64,000 nt of DNA from Parasedimentitalea marina. GTDB taxonomy: Bacteria; Pseudomonadota; Alphaproteobacteria; Rhodobacterales; Rhodobacteraceae. The translations under genes and the position numbers were made by a program. This document shows positions 45,986 through 54,089 of the stretch, piece after piece. The notes under the pieces were generated by a model, which saw nothing but the letters and a program-made list of their open reading frames with translations, did not search any database and was not told the DNA's origin. Numbering within the stretch: the first letter of the stretch is position 1; the number at the start of each line of letters is the position of its first letter. The stretch spans positions 1,488,001-1,552,000 of the forward strand of contig NZ_CP033219.1 in the NCBI RefSeq assembly GCF_004006175.1, read 5' to 3'.

Positions 45986-46320
45986 GCCATGTCAGCCGGG
46001 AACTGGTGCAGACCATCGACAAAGGGCAGCGGTTTCACCCAGAGCATCTCGTCCAGCTTCAACGGGCGGAACAGATGCGGAAACAGCGCATCCCCGCGCG
46101 AGATTTCCCATTTCAGCGCTTCGCCCAGGGCATCGGCGTCAAAGGCCAGCAACATCAGCCCTTCGACCCCGGCAAAATGCTTGGCGGCGGTTTCAGCGGA
46201 CTGTGAGGCTGTCGAGAAATGAATGAACCCATCGCTCAGATCGATTGCGGCGCCCAGAGTTTCCCCCTGAGAGTCGAATGCCGCCCATTCGTCGGCACGG
46301 AAGATTTTGTAAATTTGCAT
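45982..46320 (-). CDS. DUF952 domain protein
   Basis: A 112-residue small protein of the DUF952 family: [13 protein letters not shown] at the N-terminus, then [21 protein letters not shown] and a LLAFDADAL strand. Function is not established; the fold resembles ADP-ribosyltransferase-like small domains, which I recall but cannot verify. It is the first gene of the operon with pyrD and arsC and overlaps pyrD as ATGA. Confidence 0.85.
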   Translation of the reverse strand: MQIYKIFRADEWAAFDSQGETLGAAIDLSDGFIHFSTASQSAETAAKHFAGVEGLMLLAFDADALGEALKWEISRGDALFPHLFRPLKLDEMLWVKPLPFVDGLHQFPADMA

Positions 46321-46399
46321 GGCAGCCTGATGCCCTGCGGCTGCGTCCGGGTCAAGACATTGGCGCTACTGCGTCGAATTCCCCGCTTTTCCCCCTGAC

Positions 46400-46417
46400 C
46401 TGTCATGGCACTGTCAC
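46400..46417 (+). promoter_or_regulatory. Pho box upstream of the 5'-nucleotidase gene
   Basis: CTGTCAT (46400-46406), a 4-bp spacer, and CTGTCAC (46411-46417) match the PhoB-binding consensus (two CTGTCA(T/C) units with 11-bp period) exactly. Weaker CTGT units follow at 46423 and 46431. It lies 147 nt before the ATG of a periplasmic nucleotidase, a classic phosphate-starvation target. Confidence 0.8.
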
Positions 46418-46563
46418 GCAGACTGTTTACCTGTCCGTGTATGTGGGTGCCGTGACATTAGCCTTGCGATTTCAAATGCTGGACGCAAGTATGTCATATT
46501 CCCTTATGCGGCGTAGCGACGCTCGCCACGGGGGCAAAAAAAATAATCTGGGAGACTACTATT

Positions 46564-48141
46564 ATGATGATGCGAATTCTGACATCGGTCGCCGCCTTAG
46601 GGCTGACGGCCGGTATGGCAGCTGCGGACTACAACCTGACCATTTTGCACACCAATGACTTTCATTCCCGGTTTGAGCCGGTCAGCAAATATGACAGTGG
46701 CTGCCGCGAAGGTGACAATGCCGAAGGCAAGTGTTTCGGTGGGACCGCACGTCTGGTGACAGCGATCGCGGATGCGCGCGCGCGTTCGAACAACTCGATC
46801 CTGGTTGACGGTGGTGACCAGTTCCAGGGCTCGCTGTTCTATACCTATTACAAGGGTAAGGTTGCGGCTGAGTTCATGAACAAATTGGGCTATGACGGCA
46901 TGACCGTTGGCAACCACGAGTTCGACGATGGCCCCGAAGTTTTGCGCGGGTTCATGGATTCGGTTGATTTCCCCATTCTGATGTCCAATGCCGACGTCAG
47001 CGCCGAGCCTACTCTGGCTGGTGTGCTGAACAAATCCACCGTCATTGAACGTGGCGGCGAAAAGATCGGCCTGATCGGTCTGACTCCAGAAGACACCCAC
47101 GACCTGGCCAGCCCTGGCAAGAACATCACCTTTGGTGATCCGGTTGCTGCGGTGCAGGCCGAAGTTGACCGTTTGACAGCTGAAGGCGTGAACAAGATCA
47201 TCGTGCTCAGCCACTCGGGTTATGTTGTCGACCAAAAGGTTGCAGCCGAGACCACGGGTGTTGACGTGATCGTAGGTGGCCACTCGAACAGCTACCTGTC
47301 AAACGTATCAGACCGCGCTGTTGGTCCGTATCCAACTATGGTCAAAGATACCGCGATTGTGCAGGCCTATGCCTATGGCAAATTCCTGGGCGAGCTGAAC
47401 GTCACCTTTGACGATGCCGGTAATGTGGTTGAAGCCAGCGGTGAACCATTGAGCATGGATGCCACCGTCGCCGAAGACGAAGCCACCGTTGCCCGCATCA
47501 CCGAGTTGGGCACACCGCTGGAGGAAATCCGCACCAAAGTTGTGGCTGAATCTGCCGAGGCCATTAACGGTGACCGCGCTACCTGCCGTATTCAGGAATG
47601 CCAGATGGGCAACCTGGTGGCTGATGCGATGCTTGCACGGGTCAAGGATCAGGGCGTAACCATTGCAATTGCCAACTCTGGTGGCATTCGTGCCAGCATG
47701 GAGCCGGGCGAAGTCACCATGGGCGAAGTGCTGTCGGTTCTGCCGTTCCAGAACACCCTGTCGACCTTTGAACTGGATGGCGCGACTTTGGTTTCAGCAC
47801 TGGAAAACGGTGTGAGCCAGGTGGAAGAGGTCAAAGGCCGTTTTCCACAGGTTGCGGGTCTTAAGTTCAGCTGGGACGCAAGCGTAGCAGCTGGTGAAGG
47901 CCGTATTCAGGACGTCATGGTTGCCGATGGTGACGGTTTTGTTGCCGTTGATCCGGCCAAGACATACATGGTTGTGACCAACAATTACGTGCGTGGCGGT
48001 GGTGATGGTTACAAGATGTTCTCAGGCGACGACAAGAACGCCTATGACTTTGGCCCCGATCTGGCCGACGTTCTGGCGGAATACATGGCAACCAACTCGC
48101 CCTATACGCCTTATATTGATGGACGTATCGAACAAAAATAA
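46564..48141 (+). CDS. Periplasmic 5'-nucleotidase/2',3'-cyclic phosphodiesterase (UshA/YfkN type)
   Basis: A 525-residue exported metallophosphoesterase. The signal peptide covers about residues 1-21 (MMMRILTSVAALGLTAGMAA). The N-terminal domain has metal sites LTILHTNDFHSRF, VDGGDQFQGS, TVGNHEFDDGP and IVGGHSNSYL. The C-terminal nucleotidase domain has NSGGIRASMEPGEVTMGEVL, VLPFQNTLST and NNYVRGGGDGY. It would release phosphate and nucleosides from nucleotides. A consensus Pho box upstream predicts PhoB control, and a strong terminator follows. Confidence 0.95.
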   Translation: MMMRILTSVAALGLTAGMAAADYNLTILHTNDFHSRFEPVSKYDSGCREGDNAEGKCFGGTARLVTAIADARARSNNSILVDGGDQFQGSLFYTYYKGKVAAEFMNKLGYDGMTVGNHEFDDGPEVLRGFMDSVDFPILMSNADVSAEPTLAGVLNKSTVIERGGEKIGLIGLTPEDTHDLASPGKNITFGDPVAAVQAEVDRLTAEGVNKIIVLSHSGYVVDQKVAAETTGVDVIVGGHSNSYLSNVSDRAVGPYPTMVKDTAIVQAYAYGKFLGELNVTFDDAGNVVEASGEPLSMDATVAEDEATVARITELGTPLEEIRTKVVAESAEAINGDRATCRIQECQMGNLVADAMLARVKDQGVTIAIANSGGIRASMEPGEVTMGEVLSVLPFQNTLSTFELDGATLVSALENGVSQVEEVKGRFPQVAGLKFSWDASVAAGEGRIQDVMVADGDGFVAVDPAKTYMVVTNNYVRGGGDGYKMFSGDDKNAYDFGPDLADVLAEYMATNSPYTPYIDGRIEQK

Positions 48142-48164
48142 TCGCATCTTGATGTGATGACATG

Positions 48165-48194
48165 GCCCCGCCCGAGCGATCCGGCGGGGCTTTT
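48165..48194 (+). terminator. Rho-independent terminator after the 5'-nucleotidase
   Basis: GCCCCGCC (48165-48172) and GGCGGGGC (48183-48190) form a perfect 8-bp stem with 10-nt loop, followed by TTTT. It begins 24 nt after the stop codon. Confidence 0.88.
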
Positions 48195-48280
48195 GCCTGT
48201 TTAGTCTCAGGTCGTTGATGGGCATCAGAGGGTGCAAAAAGATGGCTGACGCCCGGTCCCGGGCACGATAGTCTGGCCCC

Positions 48281-48970
48281 ATGTGTGGACGTTTTGCCAT
48301 TACCCTTCCGAATGACGCCATGGCGCAGCTCTTTGCGGCGCAGCCAGCGAATAATTTGCCGCGCGTCCCAAATTTCAACGTTTGCCCCACCACTCAGGTG
48401 CATGTGGTTCAATCTGGTGCGACCGGACGGCAGTTGGTCTCTATGCGCTGGGGGTTTTTACCACATTGGTATCAATCGGCCTCGGCTGGACCATTGCTGA
48501 TCAATGCGCGGGCCGAATCCATTGCCCAAAAACCTGCCTTTGCCAAGGCGTGCCGCGAACGAAGGTGCCTGATCCCGGTTACCGGGTTTTATGAATGGAC
48601 CAAGGATGATCAGGGCCGCAGACTGCCTTGGTATATCCAGCGCCGTGACGGCGCGCCGTTGGCCTTTGCCGGGATCTGGCAAAGCTGGGGTAAAGAGGAT
48701 CCGTTTAACACCTGTGCCATCGTGACCACCGGCGCCAATCAAGCCTTATCGACCATCCATCACCGGATGCCGGTAATACTGGATCAATCAGACTGGGCGC
48801 TATGGTTGGGCGAGGCCGGGCAGGGGGCCGCGACACTGATGCAACCAGGTGACGAAGATCTGCTGCAGTGGCATCGCGTTGACCCGGCTGTCAATTCAAA
48901 CAGGGCAGAGGGGCCCGAGTTGATTGAACCCTTTGAGCCAGAGTCGGTGCCGCGTGGTCAGCTGATTTAG
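48281..48970 (+). CDS. yedK: SRAP domain protein (HMCES/YedK type)
   Basis: A 229-residue SOS-response-associated peptidase. The mature enzyme begins with Cys2 (MCGRFAIT), which links to abasic sites in single-stranded DNA. Other key residues are in NARAESI, CLIPVTGFYEW (Glu) and HHRMPVIL (His). It protects abasic sites at replication forks. No LexA box is recognised upstream. The gene is convergent with the MarR-type gene, stops 9 nt apart. Confidence 0.93.
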   Translation: MCGRFAITLPNDAMAQLFAAQPANNLPRVPNFNVCPTTQVHVVQSGATGRQLVSMRWGFLPHWYQSASAGPLLINARAESIAQKPAFAKACRERRCLIPVTGFYEWTKDDQGRRLPWYIQRRDGAPLAFAGIWQSWGKEDPFNTCAIVTTGANQALSTIHHRMPVILDQSDWALWLGEAGQGAATLMQPGDEDLLQWHRVDPAVNSNRAEGPELIEPFEPESVPRGQLI

Positions 48971-48979
48971 CAGCAGCGC

Positions 48980-49465
48980 CTATTCGGCGGCCTTGGACAA
49001 GTCACGGTGCGGCGCACGGCTGAGTTCATTGCCGGCCCGGATGACCTTTTTTATCAGGTGTACAAGCTGTTCCTGTTCCTCTGGCGACAGCCCTGACAGG
49101 ATTTCCGGTTGTGCCGCCTCGACTTGAGGGTGGGCGATGGTCAATAGCTTTTCACCATCCTCAGACAAAAACAACTCACGCGCACGACGGTCTGACTTGC
49201 TTACCTTGCGCAGCACAAGCCCGCGGGCGTCCAAACGGTCAATAACTTTGCCAAGTGTCGCCCGGTCATAGGCGATCAATCCAGCCGCCGAAGCTTGGTC
49301 AATACCGGGATTATCGCGGATCGCACACAGCGCCGCATATTGCACGGGTGTCAGGGATAGCTCTGCACTGGCAACCTGTTCCATAAAGCGGGCAACGGAT
49401 ATCTGGTTCAGCCTGCGGATGAGATGGCCGGGCATACTGTGAATGTCGAGAGATTGTAATTCCAT
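48980..49465 (-). CDS. MarR-family transcriptional regulator
   Basis: A 161-residue winged-helix repressor. Residues ~40-95 include ALCAIRDNPGIDQASAAGLIA and IDRLDARGLVLRKVSKSDRR, then RELFLSEDGEKLL of the wing. Dimerisation helices flank it. ATG 49465 is used; the upstream open frame has no ribosome-binding signal. It is divergent from selU. An inverted repeat (49493-49510) and a perfect palindrome (49516-49527) upstream are candidate operators. Ligand unknown. Confidence 0.9.
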   Translation of the reverse strand: MELQSLDIHSMPGHLIRRLNQISVARFMEQVASAELSLTPVQYAALCAIRDNPGIDQASAAGLIAYDRATLGKVIDRLDARGLVLRKVSKSDRRARELFLSEDGEKLLTIAHPQVEAAQPEILSGLSPEEQEQLVHLIKKVIRAGNELSRAPHRDLSKAAE

Positions 49466-49492
49466 ACTGGTTACGCAACTTATCCTAGTTTT

Positions 49493-49527
49493 AGGGTGGA
49501 AGGTCACCCTTATAAAGAGCATGCTCT
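49493..49527. promoter_or_regulatory. Two palindromes between the marR-type gene and selU
   Basis: AGGGTG-N6-CACCCT (49493-49510) starts 28 nt upstream of the MarR start codon. AGAGCATGCTCT (49516-49527) is a perfect 12-bp palindrome just beyond it. Either could be the autoregulatory MarR operator. selU starts over 110 bp further away, so its control by the same sites is less certain. Confidence 0.45.
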
Positions 49528-49641
49528 GAAACGCTCAACATTAGGTTACTTTTCTCATGCGGGGGGACGCAAGCAGGTTTTACCCGTATTGACTATGAAA
49601 CGACGCTTCCCCTTACTCGGCGCTGCGGCTAGAGGTGGCCC

Positions 49642-50703
49642 ATGGCTTTGACTTTTGCATCTCTTATCGAATTATTGGATCACTCTTATGATAGCGTGAT
49701 TGACGTCCGAAGCCCGGATGAATTTGCGGAAGATCATGTGCCAGGTGCTATTAACCTGCCGGTTCTGGACAATGATGAGCGGGCGAAGGTTGGGACGATG
49801 TATGTCCAGCAAAGCCGGTTTCTGGCCCGTAAAATGGGCGCCGCCATGGTGTTTCGCAATGCTTCTCGCCATGTGGAAACGGCACTGGCCGACAAAGACG
49901 GCGGTTGGAAACCAATGGTCTATTGTTGGCGCGGTGGTCAGCGGTCGGGCTCTTTTACTTGGTTATTACAACAGATTGGCTGGCGTGCAGAGGTGATAGA
50001 GGGTGGCTATCAAACCTACCGGAGGTTGGTGAAATCCTATCTGTATGACACGCCCTTGGCACATCCTCTGGTGGCGCTGGATGGCTATACCGGCACCGCC
50101 AAAACCGATCTGCTAAAACTGGTGAAAACCAATGGAGTGCAGGTTCTGGATCTTGAGGGGCTGGCCAACCACCGTGGCTCATTGCTTGGCGGTAACCAGG
50201 GGCCACAACCAAGTCAAAAGGCGTTCGAAACAGAGCTTGCGGCGCAGCTGGCCCGGATGGATCCCAGTCGCCCGGTGCTGGTCGAGGCGGAATCCAGTAA
50301 AATCGGCGAGCGGATCATTCCGCCCTCGCTTTGGACTGCGATGAAGGCGGCGCCCCGTATTCAGGTCACCGCCCCGGTGGCGGCGCGGTGCCGCTATCTG
50401 GTACAGGCCTATGACGACATTCTGTCAGATTCGGTGACACTGCGCCGGAAACTGGAACCGCTGCGGGCGCATCGCTCTCACGCGGTGGTGGATCATTGGC
50501 TGGGGCTGATCACAGCAGGCGATAAGGCTGCGTTGACACAATCCCTGATGGTGCAGCACTACGATCCGTCTTACGCCAAATCGCGTCAGACACTGGACGC
50601 CGAAGTCCTGGCCGAGGTGCAGGTGGCAGAGCTGGACGCTAATGGATTGGCTGCGGCTGCGGATCGGATAACCCAGTTGATGCAAAGCCACGGCGCGAAT
50701 TGA
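49642..50703 (+). CDS. selU: tRNA 2-selenouridine synthase
   Basis: A 353-residue enzyme (also MnmH) that replaces 2-thiouridine sulfur by selenium at the tRNA wobble position, via a geranylated intermediate. The rhodanese domain (1-~125) has catalytic Cys95 in YCWRGGQRSG. A P-loop-like domain follows, starting LDGYTGTAKTDLL at about 147; its Walker A has Ala where Gly is usual. It is convergent with the selD fusion gene that would supply selenophosphate. Length matches the family. Confidence 0.94.
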   Translation: MALTFASLIELLDHSYDSVIDVRSPDEFAEDHVPGAINLPVLDNDERAKVGTMYVQQSRFLARKMGAAMVFRNASRHVETALADKDGGWKPMVYCWRGGQRSGSFTWLLQQIGWRAEVIEGGYQTYRRLVKSYLYDTPLAHPLVALDGYTGTAKTDLLKLVKTNGVQVLDLEGLANHRGSLLGGNQGPQPSQKAFETELAAQLARMDPSRPVLVEAESSKIGERIIPPSLWTAMKAAPRIQVTAPVAARCRYLVQAYDDILSDSVTLRRKLEPLRAHRSHAVVDHWLGLITAGDKAALTQSLMVQHYDPSYAKSRQTLDAEVLAEVQVAELDANGLAAAADRITQLMQSHGAN

Positions 50704-50729
50704 AGCGCAAGCACGGTGCCTGATCTGTT

Positions 50730-52886
50730 CTAGGTGACGGAAATACCCGCACCTTTAATCACAGCCCCGATGACCGCCGCAGCTTCACCCGCCTGATGCA
50801 AGGTCCTAACCAGCTCTTCGGCGTCCTGAGCTGCGACCGCAGCCAGCAGCCCGCCGGCGGTTTGAGGGTCAAACAACAGATCCTGTACTCCGGCTGTCTG
50901 AAACCCGGGGGCCAGCCGCTGGTTGTCAGCGAATAGCGATGAGCGCACGCCCTGTGCGGCCAGTTGACCGGCGCCCTGCATCAGGGGAACTGAGTCAAAA
51001 TGCAACTCAGCCCCAACACCCGAGGCCTCGCAGATGCCCGCCAGATGCCCGTAGAGGCCAAACCCGGTTACATCAGTCATCGCATGGGCGCCTTGCAGAA
51101 TTTTTGCGGCTTTGGCCTGCGGGCGGGCCATCTGTGCCAGCGCCGTAGTCACCCATGCGCCAGTGGCCTGTCCCGCCATTTCCGCAGCCATGATCACCCC
51201 CGATCCGATGGGTTTGGTCAGGATCAGGAGGTCTCCGGGTGTTGCACCAGCCAGGGTGATGGGGGCCTGCGGGCACAGGCCGGTCACGGTAAATCCGATG
51301 GTCAGCTCATCACCAAGCGAGGTATGGCCACCTACGATTTCGGCACCAGCATCGCGCATGACGCCGCTGGCTGCCTGCATGATTTCGCGTAATGTACGTT
51401 CCTGCAGTTGGGGTGACATGCGCGGCAGGATCAGGTTGGCGGTGGCGGCTTGCGGCTCTGCCCCCATCGCCCAGATATCCCCCAGCGCATGTACGGCTGC
51501 GATGCGGGTCATCAGCTCCGGATCGGCGCAAAAGGCGCGCAGGTGGTCCGAGCTGATGACCTGCTGCACGCCACCCGTGGTGAGCAGGGCCGCATCATCA
51601 CCGGGTAATGGCGTGATATCATCGCGCGCACTGTCGGGCATCGGGGCGAGTGCCGCACGCAGGGCATTGCGGCCAACCTTGGCGCCGCAACCGCCGCACA
51701 TGGGTTTGTCCCCCAGCGCCTCAGCCATGCCCAGGGTATGATAGCTGGGCAGCGCCGGTTGCTCCATTTGCGGCAAATCGCGAAAACGGGTCATGAATGT
51801 CTGGTCGATGTGATCTTTCCAGCGCCACATCAGAGGCCCCGACAGGCTGCGCCCAAAGCGCTCCGCCAGGGCCGATTTTTCTCCCAGCGAGATCAGTTTC
51901 AGATATTCTTTTTGTGGTTTGTACGCGCGCAGGTCACCACCGCTGAGGGCAGCCTGCAAGTTGTCAAACAGAACCGGCGCCTGGCGCACTGCAAAGACAC
52001 CGGCCTTGGGACGTGGTGCGTGGCTCAGGTGGGCGCAATCGCCGGCGGCAAACACCGCCGGATCCGAGCTTTGCAACTGGGCATTTACTGTGATGTAGCC
52101 ATCTGTTTGGGTCAGACCGGATTTTCCGATCCAGTCATAGGCGCGGGCGCCCGCAGCACCGGTGGTGAAATCCGACAGCACCTCGCGGCCATCTTTCAGA
52201 CGGATGTGATCGGGCTCGATACTGGCTATCTCGGCGTTTTCAATCAGGGTCACGGACTGCGCGGTCAGCGCTGTGCGAAGTTTGGTGCGGGCACTCTGTC
52301 CTAAAGCCGCCAAAGCCTCGGCGCTGTCGATCAGAGTTGCCTGCGCCAACCGCCCGCGTCGGCGCAGGGCATGGGCCATCGCCAGTACCAGCTCCACGCC
52401 AGCCACACCGCCGCCAATGACCGCGATATGGGCAGGGTCGTCGCCTTGGCGAAAGGCGTCCCATTTGGCAGCAAAGACCCCCAATGGCTTGGCGGGTACG
52501 CCATGCGCAGCAAAGCCGGGCAACTCGGGCATGTCACAAGTGATACCAACATCAACCGAGGCCAGGTCATATTCAATGGGCGCCCGGCCCGGAACCTGTA
52601 CGCAACGGGCCGTGGTGTCGATTGCCGTGGCGGCCCCAATGATGACGCGCGCGCCAGCAAAACGCGCCAGCTTCACCAGATCAATGTCCAATGCGTCGCG
52701 GCTGTAGTGACCGGCAATGAACCCCGGCAACATGCCGGAATAGGCCGCTGTAGGGGTTGGGTTGATCAGTGTCAGTCGGGCACCGGGCATTGGCGCCATG
52801 CCCCATTTGCGTAGCACCAATGCATGGGTATGGCCGCCGCCAACCAATACCAGATCTCGGGTCAGTGGCAGATGCGGGTCAATCAT
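50730..52886 (-). CDS. selD: Fusion of NDH-2-like FAD oxidoreductase and selenophosphate synthetase
   Basis: A 718-residue bifunctional protein. Residues 1-~385 form an NAD(P)/FAD disulfide-reductase-like enzyme (LVLVGGGHTHALVL; IAVIGGGVAGVELV; AAGDCAHLSHA). Residues ~390-718 are SelD: MCGGCGAKVG supplies the catalytic cysteines C397/C400 and Lys403, and GGHTSLGDELTIGFTVTG and TDVTGFGLYGHL are SelD blocks. SelD makes selenophosphate from selenide and ATP. The oxidoreductase part may deliver reduced selenium, an inference. It lies 57 nt after mnhG on the same strand. Confidence 0.95.
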   Translation of the reverse strand: MIDPHLPLTRDLVLVGGGHTHALVLRKWGMAPMPGARLTLINPTPTAAYSGMLPGFIAGHYSRDALDIDLVKLARFAGARVIIGAATAIDTTARCVQVPGRAPIEYDLASVDVGITCDMPELPGFAAHGVPAKPLGVFAAKWDAFRQGDDPAHIAVIGGGVAGVELVLAMAHALRRRGRLAQATLIDSAEALAALGQSARTKLRTALTAQSVTLIENAEIASIEPDHIRLKDGREVLSDFTTGAAGARAYDWIGKSGLTQTDGYITVNAQLQSSDPAVFAAGDCAHLSHAPRPKAGVFAVRQAPVLFDNLQAALSGGDLRAYKPQKEYLKLISLGEKSALAERFGRSLSGPLMWRWKDHIDQTFMTRFRDLPQMEQPALPSYHTLGMAEALGDKPMCGGCGAKVGRNALRAALAPMPDSARDDITPLPGDDAALLTTGGVQQVISSDHLRAFCADPELMTRIAAVHALGDIWAMGAEPQAATANLILPRMSPQLQERTLREIMQAASGVMRDAGAEIVGGHTSLGDELTIGFTVTGLCPQAPITLAGATPGDLLILTKPIGSGVIMAAEMAGQATGAWVTTALAQMARPQAKAAKILQGAHAMTDVTGFGLYGHLAGICEASGVGAELHFDSVPLMQGAGQLAAQGVRSSLFADNQRLAPGFQTAGVQDLLFDPQTAGGLLAAVAAQDAEELVRTLHQAGEAAAVIGAVIKGAGISVT

Positions 52887-52943
52887 TGTCGATGGGGCCT
52901 TGTCTCAGATCTTGAGTGGGTCATCCGGGCGGCGGATGTCCCC

Positions 52944-53318
52944 TTAGCTTTGGTGATCGCTTGGATCATCCAGATCCTGGGTGGCCCAAGATCCGTCTTC
53001 GCCCGCCGCTGGCAGGCTGTCGCGGCTTTCCTTCTGGTGAATATGCACCTTGGCGATAAAGTTCGCGGTGATGGGTGCGGTGAGCAGCAGGAACAGGGTG
53101 ATCATCAGCTCATGCACCGACCAGTGCGGCCCCATGGCAAAGGCATGTGTCATCGAGGCCAGCAGCACGCCGCCAACCCCCAGAGTGGTGGCTTTGGTCG
53201 GGGCATGCAGCCGCGACATGGCGTCGTTCAGTTTGAGCAGGCCAAACGAGCCAACCAGCCCAAAGACACCAGCCATGATCAGAAATCCGGTGATCAACAG
53301 TTCGAAAAACAGGTCCAT
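52944..53318 (-). CDS. mnhG: Multisubunit Na+/H+ antiporter subunit G
   Basis: A 124-residue MnhG/MrpG protein with three transmembrane helices (LFFELLITGFLIMAGVFGLV; ATTLGVGGVLLASMTHAFAM; ITLFLLLTAPITANFIAK). RLHAPTKATTLG is the family hallmark. I chose ATG 53318, preceded by GAGG; the upstream frame overlaps mnhF. It is the last gene of the Mrp operon and has a hydrophilic C-terminal tail. Confidence 0.92.
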   Translation of the reverse strand: MDLFFELLITGFLIMAGVFGLVGSFGLLKLNDAMSRLHAPTKATTLGVGGVLLASMTHAFAMGPHWSVHELMITLFLLLTAPITANFIAKVHIHQKESRDSLPAAGEDGSWATQDLDDPSDHQS

Positions 53319-53325
53319 ATCTGCC

Positions 53326-53595
53326 TCACTCGATGATGTTGCCGCGCAGGATAAAGCGCGCGTAGGCCACAGTAGAGACAAAGCCGAGCATGGCGATGAT
53401 CATCGAGGCCTCAAAATAAATGCCAGTGCCCAGGGCAATGCCGTAAAGCACCATCAGGGCGATGGCGTTGATGAACATGGTGTCCAGCGCCAGAATGCGG
53501 TCGGCGATCTCCTCTGCGAACAGCACTTTCCACAGGTTCATCAGAACCGCGAGGGCGAAGCAGCCAAAGGCGAAAATAGCGGCATAGGTGATCAT
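53326..53595 (-). CDS. mnhF: Multisubunit Na+/H+ antiporter subunit F
   Basis: An 89-residue MnhF/MrpF with three helices. The conserved EEIADRILALDTMFINAIAL segment is diagnostic for the family. It overlaps mnhE by 4 nt and lies 7 nt before mnhG on the minus strand. The protein is part of the membrane-embedded Mrp complex. Confidence 0.93.
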   Translation of the reverse strand: MITYAAIFAFGCFALAVLMNLWKVLFAEEIADRILALDTMFINAIALMVLYGIALGTGIYFEASMIIAMLGFVSTVAYARFILRGNIIE

Positions 53596-54089
53596 TCGAA
53601 AATCTCCATCAGGCGGCGCTCGTAGCGTTGTTTGATATCATCGCGGACATCGTCCGGGTTGGGGGCATCCAGGCAGTGAACCAAAAGCGCGTGCCCCTCG
53701 GCCGAGACATCCGCTGTTACGGTGCCGGGAGTCATGGTGATGGTTCCGGCCAATGTGGTGATTGCCTCGGGGGTGCGCAGGTCTAGTGGGATTGTGACCC
53801 AATTGGGCTGACGTTTGGCGTTGGATTTAAACACAACGATTTTGGCGACGACAATATTGGCCACGACGATGTCGTAGAGCACCAGCAGGATGTACAAAAC
53901 AACTTTGACTGGTCGCTTGACCGTGGGGCGGTTTGGCCAGAATGGCTGGGTGACAAAGGGAATAATCACCCCCAACCCAAATCCAAACACCAGCGAGTTC
54001 AGCGAGTAGCCGTTGACCAGCAACAGCCAGGTCACGGTCAACAACAGCGTTAGAAACGGGTGTGGTAGCAGACGTTGCAGCAGTCTCAT
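53592..54089 (-). CDS. mnhE: Multisubunit Na+/H+ antiporter subunit E
   Basis: A 165-residue MnhE/MrpE. The N-terminal membrane helices (FLTLLLTVTWLLLVNGYSL) precede a cytoplasmic part with TITMTPGTVTADVSAEGHAL and VHCLDAP, the family signature. It overlaps mnhD and mnhF by ATGA on both ends. Confidence 0.93.
   Translation of the reverse strand: MRLLQRLLPHPFLTLLLTVTWLLLVNGYSLNSLVFGFGLGVIIPFVTQPFWPNRPTVKRPVKVVLYILLVLYDIVVANIVVAKIVVFKSNAKRQPNWVTIPLDLRTPEAITTLAGTITMTPGTVTADVSAEGHALLVHCLDAPNPDDVRDDIKQRYERRLMEIFE

Noticed and set aside
46245..46658. 137-codon plus-strand frame before the 5'-nucleotidase
   Set aside because: It overlaps DUF952 and the nucleotidase start and contains the Pho box; regulatory DNA explains the region better.
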